A DNA stretch of 64,000 bases from Streptomyces sp. HUAS CB01 (GCF_030406905.1 NZ_CP129137.1:8005257-8069256), one strand, 5' to 3'; counted from the stretch's first letter, positions 33,960-42,218 are shown. Notes: generated from the letters alone by a model not told the origin. A program made the numbers and translations.

Positions 33960-36749
33960 TCACAGTGCCCGGGCCGCATAGGCCCTGACGTCCGCGTCCG
34001 GGTCCGTCGTCGCCGTGGCCAGGGCCACTCGTGCGTCCTCGGTGGCACCGTGCCGGATCAGTGCCGTCACGGCGGCCTTGCGGACGTCGGCGTTCGGGTC
34101 GGCGAGGGACTTGGCGAGGGCAGGTACGGCGAGGCCGGGAGCCGCCAGGGACAGGGCGGTGGTGGCGCCGGCCCGCACCTGCCAGGCGGGGTCCGACAGG
34201 GCTGCCTCCGCGCGGGCGGCCAGTGGTGCCGGGCAGCCGGTCGTGCCCAGTGCTTCGTAGGCGGCCGCACGCACCAGGGCGTCGGAATCGTCGATGAGCC
34301 CGGCGAGGGCGGAGAGGACCATGTCGGGTCCGGGGCCGTCCGACGTGATGCCGTCGGGCTGTCCCGCGGTCACGGTGGCCAGGGCCTTGGCGATGGTGAC
34401 GCGGACCTCGCGGGAGGGGTCGGCGGTTGCCGCGCGGGCCAGTTCTCCGGCGGCGTCGACCGACACGAGTGCTCGCACGGCCGCGATGCGAACGGCGATG
34501 TCGGAGTCCGACAGGGAGGCCGTGAACAGCCCGGTGTCACCGAGGCGCAGGACGTGCAGAGCATCCAGTGCGGCGGCACGGACGACGGGGTCGGCCTCGG
34601 ACAGGGCGGCCGCGAGGCCGTCGCGCAGGGCCGGTTCGGGGGCGAGCGTCTCGACCAGTTCGCGCAGTGAGGCGGCTGCGGTGGCGCGGACGCCGGCGTC
34701 GGTGTCGGCGAGCGCCGCCGCCAGTGCGGGGCCGGTGCCCGGCGGCACCGTCTCCGTCAGGACCGTGACGGCCGTTCGGCGGACGGTGGGCTCGGGGTCG
34801 GTCAGATAGGGGGTCAGTGCGGAGAGCGGGGGCTCGTCCTCCGCGAGGGAGAGCAGTTCGAGCAGGCGCGGTGTGGCCGGCGTGTCCGTGTCGGTACCGG
34901 GGCGGGCGGTCGTATCGGTCAGGGCGGGCTCCTCCCGTATCGCCGCCGGCGCCGCTTCCCGGGCCCCGGCGGTCGCCACCTGTTCCGGGTGGACCTCGCC
35001 GAGATGACGGGAGGGTCCGCCGGCCGGCCTGAACTCGTCGACCGGGACGAGATAGGGAGCCACGGGACGTGCCGTGAACTCCATCGCCCCCGCGGGGGAC
35101 TTACGCAGATCGAGGTGGTGGAACCAGGACGCGTCGTCACGACGCGGATGGTCGAGACGGTCGTGGTAGAGGCCCCAGCGGGACTCGGTGCGGGCCAGGG
35201 AGGCCCGGGCGGCCATCTCCGCGCAGTCACGGATGAAGCTCACCTCCGCGCAGCGCATCAGCTCGTGCGGAGTGCGGGCGCCCATCGCGGCGATGTCGGC
35301 GCGCATCCGCTCGAACGCCTCCACGGCCAGCGACAGCCGGGCGCCGGACTTCGGCGGAGCCACGTAGTCGTTCACGAAGCGGCGCAGCTTGTACTCGACC
35401 TGGGGCTGCGGCGGGCCGTCGGGATTGCGCAGCGGGCGGTAGACAAGCTCGTGCGCCTCCTGGAGCTGGTCGAGGGGCAGCTCCCCTTCGTAGGACGTGT
35501 ACTGGGACGCGTCCGCCCCCGCCAGATCCCCGAAGACGAACGCGCCGATCATGTAGTTGTGCGGGACACAGGCCAGGTCCCCGGCGGCGTACAGTCGGGG
35601 AACGGTCGTACGGGCGTGGTCGTCGACCCGTACGCCCGAGGCCGAGTGGCCGCCGCACAGGCCGATCTCGGAGATGTGCATCTCGATGTCGTGGGTGCGG
35701 TAGTCGTGGCCGCGGCCGGAGTGGAACGTGCCGCGCGTCGGGCGTTCCGTCGAGTGCAGGATCGACTCCAGGGCCGAGATCGACTCCTCCGGCAGATGGC
35801 TCAGCTTCAGGTAGACCGGACCCCGGTCGCTCGCCACCTCGGCCGCGAACTCGGCCATCATCTGGCCCGACCAGTAGTCGGAGTCGACGAAGCGTTCGCC
35901 GTGCCGGTTGACCTGGTAGCCGCCGAAGGGGTTGGCGACGTACGCGCAGGCCGGGCCGTTGTAGTCCTTGATCAGCGGGTTGATCTGGAAGCACTCGATT
36001 CCGGTCAGTTCGGCGCCTGCGTGGTAGGCCATCGCGTAGCCGTCACCCGCGTTGGTCGGGTTCTCGTACGTGCCGTACAGGTAGCCGGAGGCGGGCAGGC
36101 CAAGCCGTCCGCAGGCGCCGGTCGCGAGGATCACGGCGCCGGCGCGTACGGTGACGAAGGCGCCCGTGCGGGTGTGGAGGCCGACCGCGCCCACAGCCCG
36201 GCCCGCTGCGGTGAGCACGCGTACCGGCATCACCCGGTTCTCGATCCGGATCCGCTCGCGCATCTCGCGTCGGCGCAGCTGCCGGTACAGGACCTTCTTG
36301 ACGTCCTTGCCCTCGGGCATCGGGAGCACGTAGGAGCCGGAGCGGTGGACCCGGCGGACCGCGTACTCGCCGTGCTCGTCCTTCTCGAACTTCACGCCGT
36401 AGGACTCCAGCCGCTGCACCATGTCGAAGCCACGGGTGGCGGTCTGGCGGACGGTGGACTGGTCGACGATGCCGTCGTTGGCGCGGGTGATCTCGGCGAC
36501 GTAGTCGTCGGGCTCGGCACGGCCTGGGATGACCGCGTTGTTGACGCCGTCCATGCCCATGGCGAGCGCGCCGGAGTGGCGGACGTGCGCCTTCTCCAGC
36601 AGCAGGACGTCCGCACCGTGCTCTGCTGCGGTCAGGGCGGCCATGGTGCCGGCGGTGCCGCCGCCGATGACGAGGACGTCGCAGGTCACTTCCTCGGCGT
36701 CGGTGAGGGCCGGGATCTGCAAGAGGGTGTCCACCAGGGTGCCTTTCAA
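33960..36749 (-). CDS. AprA-like FAD flavoprotein fused to HEAT repeats
   Basis: 929 residues. Residues 1-600 are a fumarate-reductase/AprA-type flavoprotein: VLVIGGGTAGTMAALTAAEH (FAD), HSGALAMGMDGVNNAVIPGR, RAGAVILATGACGRLGLPAS, LYAAGDLACVPHNYM, and a long capping region with RASLARTESRWGLYHDRLDH. A Pro/Ala/Thr linker (about 600-630) leads to about eight HEAT-like units of 30 residues (LTDPEPTVRRTAVTVLTETV; LSEADPVVRAAALDALHVLR; LADPNADVRKAAVTALIRHG). The fusion suggests a protein-binding platform on a redox enzyme. It overlaps the ATPase gene by 4 nt. The partner is probably the 75-residue ferredoxin at 39.7 kb. Confidence 0.83.
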   Translation of the reverse strand: MKGTLVDTLLQIPALTDAEEVTCDVLVIGGGTAGTMAALTAAEHGADVLLLEKAHVRHSGALAMGMDGVNNAVIPGRAEPDDYVAEITRANDGIVDQSTVRQTATRGFDMVQRLESYGVKFEKDEHGEYAVRRVHRSGSYVLPMPEGKDVKKVLYRQLRRREMRERIRIENRVMPVRVLTAAGRAVGAVGLHTRTGAFVTVRAGAVILATGACGRLGLPASGYLYGTYENPTNAGDGYAMAYHAGAELTGIECFQINPLIKDYNGPACAYVANPFGGYQVNRHGERFVDSDYWSGQMMAEFAAEVASDRGPVYLKLSHLPEESISALESILHSTERPTRGTFHSGRGHDYRTHDIEMHISEIGLCGGHSASGVRVDDHARTTVPRLYAAGDLACVPHNYMIGAFVFGDLAGADASQYTSYEGELPLDQLQEAHELVYRPLRNPDGPPQPQVEYKLRRFVNDYVAPPKSGARLSLAVEAFERMRADIAAMGARTPHELMRCAEVSFIRDCAEMAARASLARTESRWGLYHDRLDHPRRDDASWFHHLDLRKSPAGAMEFTARPVAPYLVPVDEFRPAGGPSRHLGEVHPEQVATAGAREAAPAAIREEPALTDTTARPGTDTDTPATPRLLELLSLAEDEPPLSALTPYLTDPEPTVRRTAVTVLTETVPPGTGPALAAALADTDAGVRATAAASLRELVETLAPEPALRDGLAAALSEADPVVRAAALDALHVLRLGDTGLFTASLSDSDIAVRIAAVRALVSVDAAGELARAATADPSREVRVTIAKALATVTAGQPDGITSDGPGPDMVLSALAGLIDDSDALVRAAAYEALGTTGCPAPLAARAEAALSDPAWQVRAGATTALSLAAPGLAVPALAKSLADPNADVRKAAVTALIRHGATEDARVALATATTDPDADVRAYAARAL

Positions 36750-37513
36750 GAACCGAGTGACGTGAGGATGTCGCGCCGCAGGGCGATACGCGTCGGATCG
36801 TCGTGGGCGGCGCGCTCGCGCGGGCGCGGTACGTCCCGTACGGCCAGGAGGCGGCCGGCGCCGAGCAGGGCCACGCGGTCACCGAGGAACAGGGCCTCGT
36901 CCACGTCGTGGGTGACGAAGACGACGGTGGCGCCTGTGCCGTGCAGCACCTCCACCAGCAGGTCCTGCATGCCGGCGCGGGTCTGGGCGTCGAGGGCGCC
37001 GAACGGTTCGTCCATCAGGACGGCACGGGGCGCTCCCGCGAGGGCCCGGGCCAGTTGGGCGCGCTGGCGTTGCCCGCCGGAGACGCGGTGCGGCAGTTGC
37101 CGGGACTGTTCGGTCAGCCCGACGCGGGTGAGCCAGGCATCGGCCTGGGTACGGCGTGCGGAGCGGGACAACCCCTTGATGGCGAGGGGGAGTTCGACGT
37201 TCGCGCGCAGGGTGCGCCAGGGCAGGAGGGCGTCCTCCTGGAAGATCAGCGCACGGTCGGCGGAAGGCCCCGTCAGTGGGCCCCCGTCCTGGGTGACCTC
37301 TCCGGCCAGGGGCGACAGCAGCCCGGTCAGCGTGCGCAGCAGCGTCGACTTGCCGCAGCCGGAGGGGCCGACGAGGGTGAGGATCTCGCCGGGGGCCACC
37401 TGGAGGTCCACCTCGGCGAGCACGGGCGCGCCGGGCCGTCCGAGGCTGGCATCGCGCAGGGCCAGTCCCGCACCGGTGTGAGCGGGGGAACGCACGTCAG
37501 ACGAGCTGGTCAT
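36746..37513 (-). CDS. ABC transporter ATP-binding protein (third sulfonate-type system)
   Basis: 255 residues: Walker A GPSGCGKST, Q-loop FQEDALLPW, a variant signature VSGGQRQR, Walker B AVLMDEPFGALD, H-loop VTHDVDEA. It overlaps the permease by 17 nt and the flavoprotein by 4 nt, so the transporter and AprA/HEAT protein are made from one message. Confidence 0.86.
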   Translation of the reverse strand: MTSSSDVRSPAHTGAGLALRDASLGRPGAPVLAEVDLQVAPGEILTLVGPSGCGKSTLLRTLTGLLSPLAGEVTQDGGPLTGPSADRALIFQEDALLPWRTLRANVELPLAIKGLSRSARRTQADAWLTRVGLTEQSRQLPHRVSGGQRQRAQLARALAGAPRAVLMDEPFGALDAQTRAGMQDLLVEVLHGTGATVVFVTHDVDEALFLGDRVALLGAGRLLAVRDVPRPRERAAHDDPTRIALRRDILTSLGS

Positions 37514-38360
37514 GGGGCACGTTCTCCTTGGTACCGGGTCCGGCCGGCGTGAGGGCGGTGGCGCCGCGCACCCGTCGCGGGGGCCGTCCGCCGGGGACGT
37601 ACGACGTGCGGGGCAGCCAGTGCGTCAGGCGGCGGCCCAGCAGTTCGACGGCCGTAGAGGTGAGCCAGCCGAGCACGCCGATCGTGACCATGCCGACGAA
37701 CACGCCGGGGTAGTCGACGACTGTGTAGTCCTGCCAAGTGCGGTAGCCGACCCCGTACTGGCCGGAGATCATCTCGGCGGAGATCACACAGATCCACGAG
37801 ACGCCGATGCCGACCGACAGGCCGCCGAAGATGCCGGGCAGCGCGCCCGGCAGGACGACCGAGCCGAGGATCCGCCACCGGCCGCCGCCCATGGTGCGCA
37901 CCGCCTCCTCCCACACGGGGGTCAGTGCGCGCACCGCGTGCCGGGTGGAGACCAGGACCGGGAAGTAGGCGGCGGTGAAGGTGATGAAGACGATGCCCTG
38001 TTCATTGGAGGGGAACAGGAGGATCGCCACGGGGACCAGGGCGATGGCCGGGATGGGGCGGACGACTTCCAGCAGCGGGCCGAGCAGGTCCTCGGCGAGC
38101 CGTGAACGGGCCACGAGCACACCCGTGGCCACACCCAGCACTGTGGCCAGCAGGAAGCCGGTGAGGATACGGGTGAGGCTGTCGGTCAGATCCGTCCAGT
38201 AGTCGGGACCGGACAGCCGGTCGGCGAAGGCGCGGGCCACGTCGGTGACCGTGGGAAACTGCGAGAAGCGCAGCCAGACGTCGACGTTCAGGCTGGTCAG
38301 CAGCTGCCAGAGGCCGAGGCCGACGGCCAGGGACAGCCCGCGCAGCGCGCACCGGGTCAC
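37497..38360 (-). CDS. ABC transporter permease (third system)
   Basis: 287 residues from GTG 38360, which overlaps the binding-protein stop (GTGA). SsuC/TauC-like, about six membrane helices (LSLAVGLGLWQLLTSL, GVFVGMVTIGVLGWL) and the coupling loop VRTMGGGRWRILGSVVLPGA. A Pro/Arg-rich cytoplasmic tail of about 35 residues follows. Unlike the other two permeases it lacks a long N-terminal extension. Confidence 0.84.
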   Translation of the reverse strand: MTRCALRGLSLAVGLGLWQLLTSLNVDVWLRFSQFPTVTDVARAFADRLSGPDYWTDLTDSLTRILTGFLLATVLGVATGVLVARSRLAEDLLGPLLEVVRPIPAIALVPVAILLFPSNEQGIVFITFTAAYFPVLVSTRHAVRALTPVWEEAVRTMGGGRWRILGSVVLPGALPGIFGGLSVGIGVSWICVISAEMISGQYGVGYRTWQDYTVVDYPGVFVGMVTIGVLGWLTSTAVELLGRRLTHWLPRTSYVPGGRPPRRVRGATALTPAGPGTKENVPHDQLV

Positions 38361-39700
38361 GACGCCCGCTCCAGCGCCTCGGCATAGGTGACGACGCTCG
38401 CGCCGCCGTGACCGTCGACGTAGGCCTGCGCGGTCGCCGGTGCGACGAAGGGCAGCAGCTTCTCGCCGTCGGCCACCCACACCGCCTTGTCCGCGAACCA
38501 CAGGGTGCCGGTGGTGGCGTCGGGGACGTAGGCGGCGCGGATGGTGTCGCGATGGGCGGACACGTAACTCAGCAGTTCGGCGGGCGACTTGAAGGTCCGC
38601 GTCTGCCCGGAGCCCTTCGGCCACACCTCGCTCGCGGCGGCCGGGGGCGTGGCGGCGAGCCGCTCGGCGTACGTCGTCCCCAGGGCCTTCTTCACGTACT
38701 GGTCGTCGACGAAGGAGTCCACGTCCACGTCGCCGGTCAGCTTCGCGGACTTCAGGATCGACACGTCCTGCTTCAGGGCGGAGACGAGCTGTGGCTTGAG
38801 GGCCGGGTCGAAGGTGGCGATGCCGTGGGCGCCGTTGTAGAGGTAGACGACCTCGGCGGGCAGACCGGTGGCCTCTGCGACCTTCTCGGCGGCGGTGACG
38901 GGATGGTCGTTGAGGTAGTCGGTGGCCTGTGCCTGGGCCTTGAGGAACGCCTCCAGGACGGTCGGCCGGTCCTTCGCGAAGTCCTCGCGGGCGGTGACGC
39001 CGTGGAAGGTGGGCAGGTTCAGCTGCGCCCCGTCGTACAAGGCCTTCGCCTTGCCTTGGTGGGCGAGCAGGCCCGGCCAGGCGACGAACTGCGACAGCGC
39101 GTCCGCGCTGCCCGCGGCGAGGGCCGAAGCACCCACCGCGGGCTGCTGGTTGAGCTTCTCGATGCCCTTGTCGGGATCGATGCCGGCGCGTTGCAGGGCC
39201 CGTACGAGGGTGCCGTCGGCGGCGGAGCCGACGCTCGTGGAGACCTTCTTCCCCTTCAGGTCCTTCAGGGAGGTGAGCCCCGAGTCGGGCGCCGTGACGA
39301 TGGTGTTCAGGCCGCCGCGCAGGTTGTAGCCGGTGACCGAGACCAGATGGGTGGGGCGGCCGAGTTGCTTGCCGCGGGCGGCGTTGATGAGCAGCGGGAA
39401 GTCGCCCATCGACCCGATGTCGATCTTTCCGGCGGTCATCTGGGCGGTGATAGGGGCACCGGTGGCATAGTCCTGCCAGGCGACCTTGTAGGTGACGCCG
39501 TCGCCGAGCGAGTTCAGCTGCTTCTCGAAGTAGCCGAGGGAGCGGAGCAGGGTGCCGGCCGTGACCGTGTTGATGGTCTTGGACTGGTAGCCGACGGTGA
39601 CGGTGACCGTGGAGCCGTCGCCGGCCTCGGCGTCACCGCCGCAGGCGCTGAGCGGGGGCAGAAGGACGACCGCGGATACTGCGACTGCAGTGCGTTTCAT
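38357..39700 (-). CDS. ABC transporter substrate-binding lipoprotein, extended
   Basis: 447 residues, longer than the usual 330-360. Lipobox LPPLSAC at about residue 20. SsuA/NMT1-like core: VTVGYQSKTINTVTAGTLLR, APITAQMTAGKIDIGSMGDF, TSLKDLKGKKVSTSVGSAAD. The extra C-terminal part contains EVWPKGSGQTRTFKSPAELL and AYVPDATTGTLWFADKAVWV. It lies 14 nt after a small ferredoxin gene and is coupled to the permease. Substrate unknown; the neighbours point to an organosulfur compound. Confidence 0.82.
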   Translation of the reverse strand: MKRTAVAVSAVVLLPPLSACGGDAEAGDGSTVTVTVGYQSKTINTVTAGTLLRSLGYFEKQLNSLGDGVTYKVAWQDYATGAPITAQMTAGKIDIGSMGDFPLLINAARGKQLGRPTHLVSVTGYNLRGGLNTIVTAPDSGLTSLKDLKGKKVSTSVGSAADGTLVRALQRAGIDPDKGIEKLNQQPAVGASALAAGSADALSQFVAWPGLLAHQGKAKALYDGAQLNLPTFHGVTAREDFAKDRPTVLEAFLKAQAQATDYLNDHPVTAAEKVAEATGLPAEVVYLYNGAHGIATFDPALKPQLVSALKQDVSILKSAKLTGDVDVDSFVDDQYVKKALGTTYAERLAATPPAAASEVWPKGSGQTRTFKSPAELLSYVSAHRDTIRAAYVPDATTGTLWFADKAVWVADGEKLLPFVAPATAQAYVDGHGGASVVTYAEALERAS

Positions 39701-39714
39701 GGTGGTGGCGCCTT

Positions 39715-39942
39715 TCACCGGAGCAGGTAGGGCATGTTGACCGTGACGGCTCCGGTGGGACAGCGGGCCGCGCACGGGCCGCAGTACCAGCACTCGTCGA
39801 CGTGCATGTACGCCTTCCCGCTGCTGACGTCGATGGCGAGGGAGTCCAGCGGGCACATGTCCACGCAGAGCGTGCAGCCGTCGATGCACTTCGACTCGTC
39901 GATGGTCACGGGCACGTCGGCCCGCTGGGGCGCCAAGGGCAT
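39715..39942 (-). CDS. Small 2[4Fe-4S] ferredoxin, AprB-like
   Basis: 75 residues from ATG 39942. The two cluster motifs are CIDGCTLCVDMCP and CWYCGPCAARCP, with MHVDECWYCGPCAARCPTGA typical of AprB-type ferredoxins. First gene of the operon that ends with the AprA/HEAT flavoprotein, its likely electron partner. Confidence 0.86.
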   Translation of the reverse strand: MPLAPQRADVPVTIDESKCIDGCTLCVDMCPLDSLAIDVSSGKAYMHVDECWYCGPCAARCPTGAVTVNMPYLLR

Positions 39943-39977
39943 GGCTGTCTCCAGGAAGGTGCTTGAGTGAGGTGGTG

Positions 39978-40778
39978 TCAGAGGGAGCGGTGCAGCAGGC
40001 CGCTCATCGTGATGCGGTCGCCGCGGAAGCGGATGAACTCCAGGTCGACGGGTCGCCCGTCGGCGAGGTGCGTGAGGCGTTCCAGCATCAGGACGGCTGC
40101 AGCGCGTGGGGCCTGGAGCACGGCGGCGGAGTGGGCGTCCGCGCTGACCGCCTCCAGGGTGATCTCGGCGTGACTCAGAGGCTGGCCGGTGACGGCTTCC
40201 AGGAGGCGGAAGACGTCCGTGTTCTCCAGGTCGCAGCCGAGCAGAGCGGTGCCGATGTCCAGGGGGATGTAGGTGAGGTCCAGGGACAGGGGCAGGCCGT
40301 TCAGACGGCGAAGGCGTTCGATGTAGAGGACGTCGGTGCCCGCTGGGACGCGGAGGCGATCGGCGACGGGGAGGGGCGCCGGGGCGGGGCCCATGGTGCG
40401 GACCTCGTTGGTGACCCTGCCGTGCTCGTGGAGGGTTTCCGCGAGGCCCATCAGGCGGTCGAGGCCGTGGGGGTACTTGCGGGCCACGACCACGGTGCCC
40501 ACACCGGGCTGGCGTTCCACGAGGCCTTCGGCGCGCAGGAGGTCCAGGGCCTCGCGGACGGTGTTGCGGGAGGCGCGGTAGTCGGTGGCGAGGGTGGACT
40601 CGTGGGGGAGGGCGCCGGAGGGGAAGCCGTCGGCGAGGATCTGGTGGCGGAGGAGGTCGGCGAGCTGGCGTGCCCGGTCCGCGCGCAGCCGGCGTCGCGC
40701 GCGGTGGGCGGCTACGGTGGTCGCGCCCTGGCCGACGTGGTCTCGGATGCGGTCGGTCGGAGGCATGGCCGGAACCAT
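39978..40778 (-). CDS. GntR/HutC-family regulator with UTRA domain
   Basis: 266 residues from ATG 40778 (ATG 40766 also possible). The N-terminal winged helix is RADRARQLADLLRHQILADG, ESTLATDYRASRNTVREALD, LLRAEGLVERQPGVGTVV. The C-terminal UTRA effector domain has LPVADRLRVPAGTDVLYIER, LPLSLDLTYIPLDIGTALLG and EFIRFRGDRITMSG. It is encoded directly before the ferredoxin/ABC/AprA operon (35 nt) and is probably its regulator. A dyad of the CCTA-N9-TAGG type overlaps its start codon. Confidence 0.85.
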   Translation of the reverse strand: MVPAMPPTDRIRDHVGQGATTVAAHRARRRLRADRARQLADLLRHQILADGFPSGALPHESTLATDYRASRNTVREALDLLRAEGLVERQPGVGTVVVARKYPHGLDRLMGLAETLHEHGRVTNEVRTMGPAPAPLPVADRLRVPAGTDVLYIERLRRLNGLPLSLDLTYIPLDIGTALLGCDLENTDVFRLLEAVTGQPLSHAEITLEAVSADAHSAAVLQAPRAAAVLMLERLTHLADGRPVDLEFIRFRGDRITMSGLLHRSL

Positions 40779-40795
40779 ACCCATCCGGTAGGGAT
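40776..40795 (-). promoter_or_regulatory. Sulfur-regulon operator D (imperfect CATA-N9-TAGG)
   Basis: CATA (40776-40779), nine bases, TAGGGAT (40789-40795). One mismatch to the CCTA-N9-TAGG dyad seen at three other sulfur promoters. It overlaps the first GntR start codon, which suits repression, or indicates that the internal ATG at 40766 is the true start. Confidence 0.45.
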
Positions 40796-40797
40796 AG

Positions 40798-41248
40798 TGG
40801 TGTTGCGAAACTGTTGCGCCACCTGACACATCGCCGAGTGCGCCGCTGACCTGGGCTTTCGGCAGGCAGGAGGGGAGATCTGCCAGGGCCCTCGCCGCTG
40901 GGAGTGGCATGCCGGCAGCAGGAAGGGCGTCCTGGACGCCGCCCGCCGGGCTCGGCGCAGCGCTGCTCGCCGTGCCCGGCGGCCAGCACCCCGAGGGACT
41001 GACCCCGGTCGAGGGCTTGCCCACCGTTTCGCCGGTACGGCTCAGCGCGCGCCCCCGGTACGGCGCGGACACCCCGGTGACCGGCACCGCTGTCGAGGCG
41101 GTCCCCGCACTGCTCGCCGCCTGCGAGACCGGCGCGGCCTGCCGCACCGGCGGGCCCGGGACCCTCTCGCGTGGTGAGACGTCCCGGTGCGGCATGACCG
41201 GCCCTCTTGACGCGGCTTGGACGCGGCCCGACACTCCACTACAGGAAT
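40798..41248. other. Intergenic region without recognisable gene
   Basis: About 450 bases between the GntR gene (minus) and leader L5 (plus). A 114-codon plus-strand frame (40909-41253) exists, but its Pro/Ala/Thr-rich product matches no family I know, and the region has the look of decayed coding sequence. It should contain the divergent promoters. Confidence 0.4.
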
Positions 41249-41269
41249 CCTAGTGAACTGGTAGGGAAT
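41249..41269 (+). promoter_or_regulatory. Sulfur-regulon operator C (CCTA-N9-TAGG)
   Basis: CCTA (41249-41252), GTGAACTGG, TAGGGAA (41262-41268). Same spacing and flanks as operators A and B. It ends 2 nt before the ATG of leader L5. Confidence 0.6.
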
Positions 41270-41270
41270 C

Positions 41271-41426
41271 ATGGGCCGTGCTGCGCTGAAACCCGGCAGT
41301 GACGTTGTCCGTACCGCCGTCCGCCGGCTGCCCCTGCTGACGTCCCGCCGCCACATCGACCTCGTGCGTGTGTGCAGTGCGGCAAGTTCCCTGCGCGCCG
41401 GCGGCCCAGCCCCCGTTCACGCCTGA
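41271..41426 (+). CDS. Sulfur-type leader peptide L5 (long form)
   Basis: 51 residues from ATG 41271 to TGA 41426. The core LPLLTSRRHIDLVRVCSAAS matches L1 (LTSRRHIDL). A single Cys (TGC) sits in V-C-S-A-A rather than S-A-I-C, and the peptide has a longer tail. Only 3 nt separate a weak GGGAATC from the ATG, so the start could be wrong. It ends 101 nt before the truncated hydroquinone reductase gene. Confidence 0.7.
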   Translation: MGRAALKPGSDVVRTAVRRLPLLTSRRHIDLVRVCSAASSLRAGGPAPVHA

Positions 41427-41527
41427 CCCTCCCGCGTAAGTACCGCCGCCCCGGCCGTGCCGAAGCCGCCGCGTGCCGTCGCCTCCGTGTGCCCGTATGC
41501 CTGTGACCGAGCACTCCAGGGAGACGC

Positions 41528-41800
41528 ATGCCCGCCACATCCCCGACCGCCGTGCCGTCCTTCCGGAACAGGATCGGCTGTGACGCGCGCAGCGGTTACT
41601 ACCCCGCGCAGCACCGCTACCGGCTCCACCTCTCGCCGGCCTGTCCGCACTGTCTGCAGATCGCCGTCACACACAGCTTGCTCGGCCTCGACGACACCCT
41701 GCCGGTGATGCTGCTGCCCGCCGTGCCCGACGCACCCGGCGGCGGACACCGGGCGTTGCGTCCGCTGTACGAGGCCAGCTCGCACCAGCACCTGCTGAGC
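41528..41800 (+). pseudogene. Glutathionyl-hydroquinone reductase-like (ECM4/YqjG) N-terminal fragment
   Basis: ATG 41528 with GGGAGACG upstream. SFRNRIGCDARSGYYPAQHR and YRLHLSPACPHCLQIAVTHS then LLGLDDTLPV and LRPLYEASSHQH match the N-terminal thioredoxin-like domain of this glutathione-transferase family. The CPHC motif replaces the usual CPWA of YqjG. Homology ends near 41800, where the frame runs into IS remnants. The full protein would be about 300 residues. It was probably part of the sulfur regulon through leader L5 and operator C. Confidence 0.7.
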
Positions 41801-41962
41801 GTGGTGAGCATCTCGCCGAACGAGCCGGTCGGCTCTGCAGTGGACGCGGGTTCCGGGCAGCGGTCGAGTACGGCGCCCAAGCTTCTCACAGCGTGACTGA
41901 GCGCCGGGGTGCGGGCGGGATCCCCGCCGTCCGGCTCGACGGCCACCGCCACCCGGCGGGCG

Positions 41963-42133
41963 GACCTTGAGGGCGGCCTGGTGGATGGCGCCGGTGATGG
42001 TCATGCCGACCGAGTGCGACAGCCACCGGCCGCGCCGGGCGAGCCAGGTGACGAACTCGTGCGTTCCGCCTCCGGAATCGGTACGGATCAACCTCTGGTG
42101 TCCGCGTCGGTACTTCTTCGGCAGCTGGGCCAC
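41963..42133 (-). pseudogene. IS1380-family transposase fragment
   Basis: Minus strand reads VAQLPKKYRRGHQRLIRTDS, GGGTHEFVTWLARRGRWLSH, SVGMTITGAIHQAALKV, a central block of IS1380-type transposases (with the DS-G-x-TH motif). Both ends are missing. It adjoins the truncated hydroquinone reductase gene and is part of the rearrangement that cut it. Confidence 0.75.
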
Positions 42134-42218
42134 GGCGAGTTGGACTGGTGATGTGTTAAACGGCGGTGTTGCTGCTTCAGTCGCACCCCATGGCGAGGCG
42201 CTCCCCACAATCCCGCTA

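Noticed and set aside
40909..41253. 114-codon plus-strand frame between the GntR gene and leader L5
   Set aside because: Pro/Ala/Thr-rich product, no family, and it runs through operator C.
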